NCBI GenBank assembly: GCA_026710435.1
Contig: JAPOQZ010000074.1
Span: 1-64,000, forward strand
Source of the DNA: a bacterium
GTDB lineage: Bacteria > Actinomycetota > Acidimicrobiia > Spongiisociales > Spongiisociaceae
Direction: 5' to 3'
DNA: 64,000 nt
The notes below the pieces were generated by a model, which saw nothing but the letters and a program-made list of their open reading frames with translations, had not been told where the DNA came from and made no database searches. The translations under genes were made by a program, and so were the position numbers. The first letter of the stretch is position 1. Every line of letters begins with the position of its first letter. Positions 47,388 to 56,523 of the stretch are shown here, in pieces.

Positions 47388-48472
47388 TGGACTGGATAGA
47401 CGTGGCACTCGTCGTCGCACGCGTGCTGGTGGTGTTCGGCCTTCTAACCGGAGTGACCGTGCTGCTCATCTGGTTCGAGCGCAAGGTCGTGGCGGGTATG
47501 CAGAACCGCGTGGGCCCGGACCGGGCCGGACCCTGGGGCGTGCTCCAGACCCTGGCCGACGGGGTCAAACTCTTCTTCAAGGAGCAGGTGACCCCCCGGA
47601 AGGTGGAGCTGGGCCTGTACTTGGCGGCACCGATGCTGGCTGCCATCCCCGCCTTCCTCATGTTCATGGTGATCCCGTTCGGGAGGCCCTTCCAGGTGAC
47701 CCTCGGCGGGGAAGTCCGGACGGTTCCGCTCCAAGGGGCCGACCTCAACGTAGGGCTCCTCTACATCCTGGCCATGTCGTCGGTGGCCGTCTACGCCGTG
47801 GTGCTGGCCGGGTGGGCCTCCGGCTCGAAGTACCCGCTGCTCGGAGGGGTGCGCGCCACTGCCCAGGCCATCTCGTACGAGGCAGCGATGGGGCTCTCAC
47901 TCGTTCCGGTGGTGCTGTTCGTGGGGTCCATGCGCGTCTCGGAGATAGTCGCCGCCCAGTCGGGCACCCTCACCTTCTTCAACCAGGCGATAGGGCTGCC
48001 CGCATGGAACCTGTTCGTCCTGGCGCCTTCGTTCATCATCTTCTTCATCGCCGCGGTGGCCGAGACCAACCGGGCCCCGTTCGATCTCGTGGAAGCCGAG
48101 CAGGAGATCGTGGGGGGTTTCCACACCGAGTACTCGGGACTGCGGTTCGCGCTCTTCTTCCTGGCCGAGTACATCAATATCTTCACGATGTCGGCGCTGG
48201 CCGTGACCCTCTTCCTGGGCGGCTGGGCGGGACCCACCTGGGACGGGTCGCTCCCCGCATTGGTGAGCGGTCTCCTGCCCACCGTCTGGTTCTTCCTGAA
48301 GGTGCTGGTGTTCCTGTTCGTATACGTATGGCTCAGGGCCACCCTTCCCCGCCTGCGCTACGACCAGCTCATGACCCTCGGGTGGAAGCGGCTCATCCCG
48401 GCCTCCCTGGTCTGGCTGTTCTGCATCGGAGGGGCACTGGCCTACCGTCAATTCGGGCTTCCTTGGAGTTGA
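47378..48472 (+). CDS. nuoH: NADH-quinone oxidoreductase subunit H
   Basis: [38 protein letters not shown]...[30 protein letters not shown]. Confidence 0.95.
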   Translation: MGLMDWIDVALVVARVLVVFGLLTGVTVLLIWFERKVVAGMQNRVGPDRAGPWGVLQTLADGVKLFFKEQVTPRKVELGLYLAAPMLAAIPAFLMFMVIPFGRPFQVTLGGEVRTVPLQGADLNVGLLYILAMSSVAVYAVVLAGWASGSKYPLLGGVRATAQAISYEAAMGLSLVPVVLFVGSMRVSEIVAAQSGTLTFFNQAIGLPAWNLFVLAPSFIIFFIAAVAETNRAPFDLVEAEQEIVGGFHTEYSGLRFALFFLAEYINIFTMSALAVTLFLGGWAGPTWDGSLPALVSGLLPTVWFFLKVLVFLFVYVWLRATLPRLRYDQLMTLGWKRLIPASLVWLFCIGGALAYRQFGLPWS

Positions 48473-48473
48473 A

Positions 48474-49133
48474 ATGGGACCTGTAGAGGCATTCCTGAAA
48501 GGCATGGCGGTAACCGGACGCCAGTTCATCGCCACCGTGTTCGGGAAGGGTCTGGTGACCACCAGGTATCCCCAGGAAATGCGGGAGAAACCGCAGCGCT
48601 TCCACGGACGCCACGTCCTGAACCGCTACGAGGACGGGATGGAGAAGTGCATCGGCTGCGAGCTGTGCGCCGGCGCCTGTCCGGCTCGATGCATATACGT
48701 CAGGGGCGCCGACAACCCGACCGACCAGCCGGTCAGTCCCGGCGAGCGCTACGGCTTCGTGTACGAGATCAACATGCTCCGCTGCATCTTCTGCGGGCTC
48801 TGTGTAGAGGCCTGCCCAACCGAGGCCATCACCCACACTCAACTCTTCGAGATGTCCACCACCAACCGCTCGGACGCCATCTATACGAAGAAGGAACTCC
48901 TGGTGGATGAGAGCGGGAACCCCAACCACATGTTCGAGACCGACCGGTTCGCTGATTTCGAGGAGCTCAGCAAGGCGGACGGGTGGATGCGGGCCACCTC
49001 CCCGCAGGGCCGGGCTGCCTACGAGGGCCAGGTTGCCTGGTCCGGATCGGCAGGTGCCGGTGTGCGGCCCTCCGAGGTGGGCCAGTCCGCCGCCGAAGAG
49101 GGGGAATCAGGGTCGCGGACGGAGGACGCCTGA
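48474..49133 (+). CDS. nuoI: NADH-quinone oxidoreductase subunit I
   Basis: [18 protein letters not shown]...[19 protein letters not shown]. Confidence 0.95.
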   Translation: MGPVEAFLKGMAVTGRQFIATVFGKGLVTTRYPQEMREKPQRFHGRHVLNRYEDGMEKCIGCELCAGACPARCIYVRGADNPTDQPVSPGERYGFVYEINMLRCIFCGLCVEACPTEAITHTQLFEMSTTNRSDAIYTKKELLVDESGNPNHMFETDRFADFEELSKADGWMRATSPQGRAAYEGQVAWSGSAGAGVRPSEVGQSAAEEGESGSRTEDA

Positions 49134-49732
49134 TGGTCGAACTGGTCATCTTCGTTCTGATGGGAGCGGTGACCCTGGGCGGAGCCGTGGCCGTGGTGAA
49201 AGCGCGCAACCCTGTGTACGGGGCGATGGGGTTGATGGCCACCCTTTTCGCCCTGGCGGTCTTCTATGTGGTGCACCTCGCCCATTTCGTGGCCGCCGTC
49301 CAGGTAATCGTGTACGCCGGTGCCGTGATCACGCTGTTCCTGTTCGTGATCATGTTCGTGGGGGTGGACCGGGCCGAGCGGTTGACCGAGAAGCTTTCGG
49401 TCCAGCGACCGGTGGCTCTCGTGCTTCTCGTGGCGGTCGTGGTGCTGGCCGGGGTGCTGGTTCTCACGGATCGTTTCGACTGGGTGATCACCACCGGGGG
49501 CGAGCCGGCCGCCGTGAGTGGAACGGTCGAGGAGATAGGCTCCAACCTGATCGTCGCTGACGCTCCCGGGGATCCCCGGGCTTCCCGTTGGCTGCTTCCC
49601 TTCGAGGCTACTTCCCTCCTGCTGGTGGTGGCGGCAGTCGGTGCTATCTCCCTGGCGTTCTACCGTCCCCGGCGCCGGGAAGGCGCCGACGACGGTCTCA
49701 AAGGGACTGACACGGGAGGGAGGGCACCGTGA
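49133..49732 (+). CDS. nuoJ: NADH-quinone oxidoreductase subunit J
   Basis: [53 protein letters not shown]. Confidence 0.94.
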   Translation: MVELVIFVLMGAVTLGGAVAVVKARNPVYGAMGLMATLFALAVFYVVHLAHFVAAVQVIVYAGAVITLFLFVIMFVGVDRAERLTEKLSVQRPVALVLLVAVVVLAGVLVLTDRFDWVITTGGEPAAVSGTVEEIGSNLIVADAPGDPRASRWLLPFEATSLLLVVAAVGAISLAFYRPRRREGADDGLKGTDTGGRAP

Positions 49733-50034
49733 TCGTCACGGCCGGTTGGTACATGACCCTGGCCGCGGTGCTGTTCCTCGTCGGAGCCGGCGGGTTGCTC
49801 CTGCGCAACAACGCCCTCGTGATGTTCATGTCAGTGGAGTTGATGCTCAACGCCGTGAACCTGACCTTCGTGGCCGCGGCCCGGGCGCACGGAGACATCG
49901 GAGGCCAGATGGCGGTGCTCTTCGTCCTGGTTGTGGCGGCGGCCGAGGTGGCCGTGGGCTTGGCGATCATCGTGTCGATCTTCCGTTCCCGCCAGACGGC
50001 CTCGGTCGACGACCTGTCAGAGCTAGCAGGATGA
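49729..50034 (+). CDS. nuoK: NADH-quinone oxidoreductase subunit K
   Basis: [26 protein letters not shown]...[21 protein letters not shown]. Confidence 0.94.
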   Translation: MIVTAGWYMTLAAVLFLVGAGGLLLRNNALVMFMSVELMLNAVNLTFVAAARAHGDIGGQMAVLFVLVVAAAEVAVGLAIIVSIFRSRQTASVDDLSELAG

Positions 50035-50106
50035 TCCGCGTGGCCACGTCGTTCACGCGTGGGGCCGGTCGCCCGGATTGCGAGTTACAGGGCAGAAGGC
50101 CCGAGC

Positions 50107-52008
50107 GTGGCTGACTACCTCTGGCTCGTCATAGCCCTGCCGCTCGGAGCGGCGCTGTTCAACCACTTCGCGGGTCGCCGGCTCGGCGAGCCCCTGGCCG
50201 CGGGTCCCGCCATCCTGGCGGTGCTGGGTTCCTTCGGGTATGCGGCGGCGGCCTCCCTCGACTTCTTCATCTCGGAACGCTCCTCGGAGGAAGCGGTCGC
50301 TGTGGTCCACCTCTTCGACTGGATACCCGGCTTGGGCGCCACCGCGGAACTCCTGTGGGATCCCCTTTCAGCCACGATGACGCTCGTGGTGACCGGCGTG
50401 GGCGCCCTCATCCACATCTACGCGGTGGGGTACATGCACGGCGACCCTCGCTTCAGCCGTTTCTTCACCTACCTGAACCTGTTCATCGCCTCCATGCTGA
50501 TCCTGGTTCTAGCCAACAACTTCGCCCTGCTGTTCGTCGGATGGGAATTGGTGGGTCTCTGCTCCTACCTTCTCATCTCGTTCTGGTACACGAGGCCATC
50601 GGCGGCCGCGGCCGGAAAGAAGGCCTTCATCGTGAACCGGATCGGCGACTTCGGGTTCATGGTGGCCCTGATGCTGGTGTTCACCTCGTTCGGCACCCTC
50701 TCCTACACGGAGGTTCTGCACGATCCGGGAGAGGTCATCGGAGCAGCGACCGCCACAGCCATCGGACTGTTGCTGCTCGTCGGTGCAGCCGGCAAGTCTG
50801 CGCAGCTTCCCCTCTACGTGTGGTTGCCCGACGCGATGGAGGGTCCCACTCCGGTCTCTGCGCTGATCCATGCCGCGACCATGGTCACCGCCGGTGTGTA
50901 CATGGTGGCTCGGACGGGCGCGATCTACGGTCTTTCGGATGTCGCCGGCGGGATCGTCGCCACCGTGGGCGCTCTGACAGCGCTCCTCGCCGCCACCATC
51001 GCCATCGCCCAGCGGGACATAAAGCGGGTTCTGGCATATTCGACCATCAGCCAACTCGGCTACATGTTCATGGCGGTCGGCGTGGCAGGCTACGTAGCCG
51101 GCCTGTTCCATCTGGTGACTCACGCGGTGTTCAAAGCGCTGCTCTTCCTCGGTGCCGGCTCGGTCATCCACGCGATGGCCGACGAGCAGGACATGACGAG
51201 GATGGGCGGTCTGCGCGCAAAGATGCCCATCACCCACATCACCATGCTGGTGGCGACCCTCTCGATAGCCGGCATCCCACCGCTGGCCGGTTTCTGGTCG
51301 AAGGACGAGATACTGGCGGTGCTTTTTGCCAAGGGCGGGTACTTCGTCGTTCTGTGGGCGGTGGGGCTGCTCACCGCGCTCCTGACCGCCTTCTACATGG
51401 CCCGCCAGTACTTCCTGGTATTCGGCGGGGCACCGCGGTGGGATGACGGGGCCGACCCGCACGAGTCGCCCCGGATGATGACCGGCCCGCTGATCGTTCT
51501 CGGGCTGCTTACGCTGGTGGTCGGATTCATCAACACCCCGTTCCGGCTCGGGTTCGAACACTTCCTCGAGCCGGCTTTCGAAGGCGTGTACCTGGCTCAC
51601 GCTCCCGAGGACGGCTTCCTCGTGGCGGCCCTGGCTCTGGTGTCGGTGGGCGCCGGGGTGGTCGGTATCGCGATCGCGTTCCTGCTCTACCACAAGGCCC
51701 CGGAGCAGACGCGCGAGCGGCTCCTGGGGAGGGTCAGGCACCCGATGACGGCCTGGGAGCACGGCTACTGGGTGGACGAGATGTACGGCAGGCTGATAGT
51801 TCAGCCGGGTATGCGGATCGCGGTGTGGAGCGCTCAGGTGGTGGATCAGCAGACCATCGACGGGCTGGTCAACGGGATCGGAGGCGCGGTCCGGCGGCTG
51901 GGCCAGGGTCTGCGACCGCTCCAGTCCGGTTTCGTGCGTTCCTACGGCGCCCTGCTAGCCGCCGGCGCCGTGGGCACCGTGGTCTGGATCGTCGTGCGGG
52001 GCTTGTGA
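50107..52008 (+). CDS. nuoL: NADH-quinone oxidoreductase subunit L
   Basis: NFALLFVGWELVGLCSYLLISFWY...LPDAMEGPTPVSALIHAATMVTAGVYMVAR. Confidence 0.94.
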   Translation: MADYLWLVIALPLGAALFNHFAGRRLGEPLAAGPAILAVLGSFGYAAAASLDFFISERSSEEAVAVVHLFDWIPGLGATAELLWDPLSATMTLVVTGVGALIHIYAVGYMHGDPRFSRFFTYLNLFIASMLILVLANNFALLFVGWELVGLCSYLLISFWYTRPSAAAAGKKAFIVNRIGDFGFMVALMLVFTSFGTLSYTEVLHDPGEVIGAATATAIGLLLLVGAAGKSAQLPLYVWLPDAMEGPTPVSALIHAATMVTAGVYMVARTGAIYGLSDVAGGIVATVGALTALLAATIAIAQRDIKRVLAYSTISQLGYMFMAVGVAGYVAGLFHLVTHAVFKALLFLGAGSVIHAMADEQDMTRMGGLRAKMPITHITMLVATLSIAGIPPLAGFWSKDEILAVLFAKGGYFVVLWAVGLLTALLTAFYMARQYFLVFGGAPRWDDGADPHESPRMMTGPLIVLGLLTLVVGFINTPFRLGFEHFLEPAFEGVYLAHAPEDGFLVAALALVSVGAGVVGIAIAFLLYHKAPEQTRERLLGRVRHPMTAWEHGYWVDEMYGRLIVQPGMRIAVWSAQVVDQQTIDGLVNGIGGAVRRLGQGLRPLQSGFVRSYGALLAAGAVGTVVWIVVRGL

Positions 52009-52308
52009 GATGAGAGAAAGCCAACCCGTGGCGCCGGCGGCCCCGGCTGCCGGGCAGCAGTTCCCGCAAACCGCCCGAACCGTGTCCTGCATCGGGCCCG
52101 CCCCCGGCATCAGCGCCAGGATCGAAGGCGTTCCCACCTACGCCCGTCCGGTTCTGCGGATACGGGGCAGGAGCGCTCGTTCCCTCCCGGCCCGGGGGAC
52201 GTCCGACCAGAGCCGCAGGTGCTCGGCCCCCTGCAACCTGCATTCCGGTGCGGGAAGTGTTAGCGGACCCGTTGGGAGCACACGGTCGATTGCCGGACCC
52301 GGTTCGGC

Positions 52309-53853
52309 ATGACCGGATTCTCGACCCTCAGCGCTCTCATTATCGTTCCGGCCGCCGCGGCCGTGCTCGTGATGCTGATTCCGGAGCGGCGCCGCGAGTT
52401 GGTGCGCCCGCTGGGTGTGATCCTGAGCCTGTTGCCGCTCCCTCTGGCGTTCCTTCTCTTTATGGAGTTCGAGCGCGGGGAGGCCGGGTTCCAGTTCGTG
52501 GAGCGGGTCGTGTGGATCGAGCAGCTCGGAGTGGCGTGGCACCTGGGAGTAGATGGGATCTCGCTCCTGCTGGTGGTCTTGACCACCGTGCTCGTGCCGG
52601 TGGCTCTCGGGGCGTCGATGCGCATCGACCATCGGGTCAGGCTCTTCGTGGCGATGAACCTGCTGCTCGAGGCCGGCCTGATCGGTGTGTTCCTGTCGCT
52701 GGACCTGTTCCTGTTCTTCGTGTTCTTCGAAGTGATCCTGATCCCTATGGCGTTCATCATCGGAATCTGGGGAAGTGAGAACCGGGTCTACGCCGCGGTC
52801 AAGTTCTTCCTGTACACGGCCTTCGGGTCTGCGCTGATGCTGGCGGGGATCATTGCCCTGGCGTTCATCCTTCGCGATCAGACCGGGGAACTGGGTTTCT
52901 CGTACCTGGCGATGCTCGACCTCGAGCTCGGAACCACTGCCCAGCGTTGGCTGTTCGGAGCCTTCGCGCTCGCCTTCGCCATCAAGGTCCCGGTCTTCCC
53001 GTTCCACACGTGGCTCCCGGACGCGCATGTCGAAGCCCCGACCGCCGGATCGGTGCTCCTGGCCGGCGTGCTGCTGAAGCTCGGGACCTACGGCTTGCTC
53101 CGGTTCAACCTTCCGCTCTTCCCGGAGGCCGCGCTGGACTTCGTTCCCGTGCTGGCCACCCTGGCCGTCGTCGGAGTGATCTACGGGGCGATCGTGGCGA
53201 TCGTGCAACCCGACCTCAAGAAGCTCGTGGCCTACTCGTCGGTGAGTCACCTGGGCTTCATCGTGCTGGGCACCTTCGCCCTCACATCTCAGAGCCTCCA
53301 GGGGGGAGTGGTGCAGATGATCAACCACGGGCTCACTACCGGTGCCCTGTTCCTCCTCGTAGGGATCATCTACGAACGGCGCCACACCAAGCTCATCGCC
53401 GATTTCGGCGGGTTGGCCTCCTCGATGCCGGTGTTCGCCGGGATGTTCCTGTTCATCGCCTTTGCTTCCATCGGTCTGCCCGGACTGAACGGTTTCGTGG
53501 GCGAGTTTCTCATCCTGATCGGAAGCTATCCCACCCTTCCTCTCTACACGGTGGTGGCCGCCGCCGGGGTGATACTGGCCGCCGTTTACCTCTTGTGGGC
53601 TTACGAGAGGGTCTTCACCGGCCCGCTCACCAATCCTGCCAACCAGCGGGTGTCCGACCTGTCGGTGAGCGAAGTGCTGGTGTTCGTCCCGCTGGTAGCG
53701 TTGATAATCCTCCTCGGCGTGTATCCCAAGGTGGCCTTGGACGTGATCGGACCGTCCACCGACGCGGTGCTGAGCCGGATCGAAGCCACCACGGGGTACG
53801 AGGCGCCCGAGCCCGGTGGACCAGGACTGGTGCTGTCAGGGGGCGGCGAATGA
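52309..53853 (+). CDS. nuoM: NADH-quinone oxidoreductase subunit M
   Basis: FVFFEVILIPMAFIIGIWG...FPFHTWLPDAHVEAPTAGSVLLAGVLLKLGTYGLLRF. Confidence 0.95.
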   Translation: MTGFSTLSALIIVPAAAAVLVMLIPERRRELVRPLGVILSLLPLPLAFLLFMEFERGEAGFQFVERVVWIEQLGVAWHLGVDGISLLLVVLTTVLVPVALGASMRIDHRVRLFVAMNLLLEAGLIGVFLSLDLFLFFVFFEVILIPMAFIIGIWGSENRVYAAVKFFLYTAFGSALMLAGIIALAFILRDQTGELGFSYLAMLDLELGTTAQRWLFGAFALAFAIKVPVFPFHTWLPDAHVEAPTAGSVLLAGVLLKLGTYGLLRFNLPLFPEAALDFVPVLATLAVVGVIYGAIVAIVQPDLKKLVAYSSVSHLGFIVLGTFALTSQSLQGGVVQMINHGLTTGALFLLVGIIYERRHTKLIADFGGLASSMPVFAGMFLFIAFASIGLPGLNGFVGEFLILIGSYPTLPLYTVVAAAGVILAAVYLLWAYERVFTGPLTNPANQRVSDLSVSEVLVFVPLVALIILLGVYPKVALDVIGPSTDAVLSRIEATTGYEAPEPGGPGLVLSGGGE

Positions 53854-55292
53854 CCGACGTCTCCTATCTCGCCATCGCCCCGGAGCTCCTGCTGCTGGTG
53901 GGGGCAGTTGCGGTTCTCATGGTCGACGTGTTCGCCCGCCCGAAGCCACGGATCCACGGTTGGATCACCGCCGTGACCTTCCTGGCCGTGGCGGTGGTCA
54001 TCGGTGCGCAGTGGCACAGGATCGGCGTCGACGGTGTGGGCACATCGTTCGGCGGGACCCTCTTCCTGCACAACCTGTCCGTAACTGCGCGGAGCATCCT
54101 CCTGGTCGTGGCAGTGCTCGGGACGGCCACCGCCTGGGATATGTTGGTGGGCCTCGGGCGGAGGATGGCCGAGGGTCTGAGCCTCGTAATGGTGTCCACC
54201 GCCGGATTCATGCTGATGGGGGCGTCGGCGGATCTGGTCATGGTTTTCGTAGCACTCGAGATCGGCTCCATCGCGCTCTACGTCCTGGCCGGAATCGTTC
54301 GCACGTCCCGAGCCGGGGACGAGGCGGCCATGAAGTACTTCCTGCTGGGAGCCTTCGCATCTGCGATATTCATCTACGGAGGAGCGTTGTCCTACGCCGG
54401 GACCGGCACCACCAACCTCGTGGAGGCGGGGGCAGCCATGGCTACCTACCATGTAGCCCGGCCGGCGGTTCTCCTCATCGGGATGGCGCTGCTGGTAGTG
54501 GGGATGGGATTCAAGGTCACCGCGGCTCCCTTCCACTCATGGGCGCCCGATGTGTACCAGGGCGCGCCCGCCGGGGTGGTTGGTTTCATGGCGGCCGCAG
54601 CCAAGGTTGGTGGCTTCGCAGCCCTCATCAACATCCTGATAATCGGCTTCGATCGGTACACGGAAGCGTGGGCAGACGGTCTGGCGGTCCTGGCCGCGGT
54701 ATCGGTTGGCTACGGGACCCTGCTGGCGATACAGCAATCCGACGTGCGACGGATGCTGGCCTACTCCGGTGTGGCCCATGCGGGGTTCATCCTCACCGGG
54801 ATGACTGCCGGCCTGGCGGGGACGGCTGGTGTGTTGTTCTACCTGGGAACCTATTCTGTGATGCTCGTGGGTGCCTTCGCGGCCGTGACGGTGGTGAGCG
54901 GTCCGGCCTCCTCCGGAAGCAGCTTCGACGAGTACCGGGGCCTGGGCCGGCGGTCCCCGCTGGTAGCCGCCGTGCTGGCAACCCTGATGATCGCCATGTC
55001 CGGGATGCCTCTGACGACCGGCTTCATCGGCAAGTTCCAGGTGTTCAGCTCGGCCTGGGACGGGGGCTATCGCTGGCTGGTCATCGTGGGACTGCTCAGC
55101 TCGGTGGCGGCGTTCTTCTTCTACCTGCGCCTGGTGGTGGTGATGTACTTCCGGCCCGGCGACAGGACGCAGGACCATCCATCACCCTCCGGCCAGATGC
55201 GCTTGGTCCTGCTCTTCTCGGCAGCCGCGACGGTGGCGTTCGGGGTGTTCCCCTCGCCCCTGCTGGGTTGGCTCACCCGGGCCGGTGGTTAG
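53850..55292 (+). CDS. nuoN: NADH-quinone oxidoreductase subunit N
   Basis: FVALEIGSIALYVLAGI...APFHSWAPDVYQGAPAGVVGFMAAAAKVGGFAAL. Confidence 0.94.
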   Translation: MTDVSYLAIAPELLLLVGAVAVLMVDVFARPKPRIHGWITAVTFLAVAVVIGAQWHRIGVDGVGTSFGGTLFLHNLSVTARSILLVVAVLGTATAWDMLVGLGRRMAEGLSLVMVSTAGFMLMGASADLVMVFVALEIGSIALYVLAGIVRTSRAGDEAAMKYFLLGAFASAIFIYGGALSYAGTGTTNLVEAGAAMATYHVARPAVLLIGMALLVVGMGFKVTAAPFHSWAPDVYQGAPAGVVGFMAAAAKVGGFAALINILIIGFDRYTEAWADGLAVLAAVSVGYGTLLAIQQSDVRRMLAYSGVAHAGFILTGMTAGLAGTAGVLFYLGTYSVMLVGAFAAVTVVSGPASSGSSFDEYRGLGRRSPLVAAVLATLMIAMSGMPLTTGFIGKFQVFSSAWDGGYRWLVIVGLLSSVAAFFFYLRLVVVMYFRPGDRTQDHPSPSGQMRLVLLFSAAATVAFGVFPSPLLGWLTRAGG

Positions 55293-56454
55293 GAGGCACC
55301 CGCTAGTAGCCCTGGCAGGTTTGGGGTTGGCTCTTCTTCTGCTGGTGGGCGCGGGCGAACCCCAGGCGCTCCGGACCGCTTCTTCGAACATCTTCCTTAT
55401 CCGGGAGGGGGAGGTTGTGGAGGAGAACCTCTACGTCGCGGCTTCTCTCGTCCGGATCGCCGGAACCATCCGGGGTGATCTCATCGTGGTGGCCACCGAC
55501 CACCTGGAGGTGACCGGTCGGGTGGAGGGCGATGTCATCGGCTTTGCCACCACAGCCAGGCTCACGGGCGCTGTGACCGGGTCGGTGCGACTGGCCGGGG
55601 TCGACCTCGACATGGGCTCCGAAACCGGTGGGGATGTCGTCGGGCTGGGCCGGGACGTGTACCTCGGCGGGTCGGTGGCGGAGGACTCCCTGGTGTGGTC
55701 GAGATCGCTGATAGCTGGAGGTGAGATCGGCCGTGACATGGGTGGCCGAACCTTCGGAAGCATGACGATCGGGGGTCGTGTCGGGCGGGACGTGGAGATG
55801 ACCGTGGGAAGGCTGTGGGTGCTCGAAGACGCCCACATCGGCCAGGATCTTGGATACCGGAGCGCACGGGAGGCCATTATCCACCCCGGAGCGGTCATCG
55901 ACGGGTCGGTGGTCCAGCGGACCCCCCTCGCTCCCGACCTTCGAGCCCGGGCGGTCCGCCTTTTTTTCGGGTTCATCGCATCGGTACTGCTGCTGGCCTA
56001 CGGTCTCGTGATGATCGGGGTCGCACCGGACAAGATGGAGCGCTCGATCACCCGTCTGGCGGATCACCCGATTCGATGCCTGCGACGGGGCGCGGCGCAG
56101 GTGGGAATCCTGGCGCTGCCCATTGTCGGTGCGGCAGCCGGTGTGGTCTGGGGAACGCCGAAGGCTGCTATCGGATTGACCCTGTTCGGTCTCGCCATGG
56201 CGCCACTCGTGGTGCTCTGGCTCTTGTTCCTGGTACTTACGGCGCCGCTGCCGGTCCTGATCTTCGCAGGGCGGGTCGTGAGCCGTGGTCGCCTGAGCGA
56301 CTACGGGGCCTTCGTCCTGCCGGTGATCCCCTTGGCGGCATTGCTGCTTTGGGTTCCCTACGCCGGTCTCGGAGCCGGGGTGGTGCTGCTGGCGTTGGGA
56401 GCGGGCGCGCGTTCCCTCACCGCCGGAGAGCGCTACGTCCTTTCGAGGATGTGA
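55285..56454 (+). CDS. Membrane protein with bactofilin-like (polymer-forming) N-terminal repeats
   Basis: IRGDLIVVATDHLEVTGRVEGDVIGFATTARLTGAVTGSVRLAG beta-repeat pattern; C-terminal TM helices. Confidence 0.7.
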   Translation: MVRRHPLVALAGLGLALLLLVGAGEPQALRTASSNIFLIREGEVVEENLYVAASLVRIAGTIRGDLIVVATDHLEVTGRVEGDVIGFATTARLTGAVTGSVRLAGVDLDMGSETGGDVVGLGRDVYLGGSVAEDSLVWSRSLIAGGEIGRDMGGRTFGSMTIGGRVGRDVEMTVGRLWVLEDAHIGQDLGYRSAREAIIHPGAVIDGSVVQRTPLAPDLRARAVRLFFGFIASVLLLAYGLVMIGVAPDKMERSITRLADHPIRCLRRGAAQVGILALPIVGAAAGVVWGTPKAAIGLTLFGLAMAPLVVLWLLFLVLTAPLPVLIFAGRVVSRGRLSDYGAFVLPVIPLAALLLWVPYAGLGAGVVLLALGAGARSLTAGERYVLSRM

Positions 56455-56523
56455 TGCCAGCCGACGCTAGGCCCAGCGGGGTCCAACGGCACCGACGGCG
56501 AGGGAGGGCGCGGGCAGCTGGTC

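Noticed and set aside
52010-52312. 100-aa ORF between nuoL and nuoM
   Set aside because: Composition looks random (Pro/Arg/Ser-rich) with no recognisable motif; not called as a CDS.
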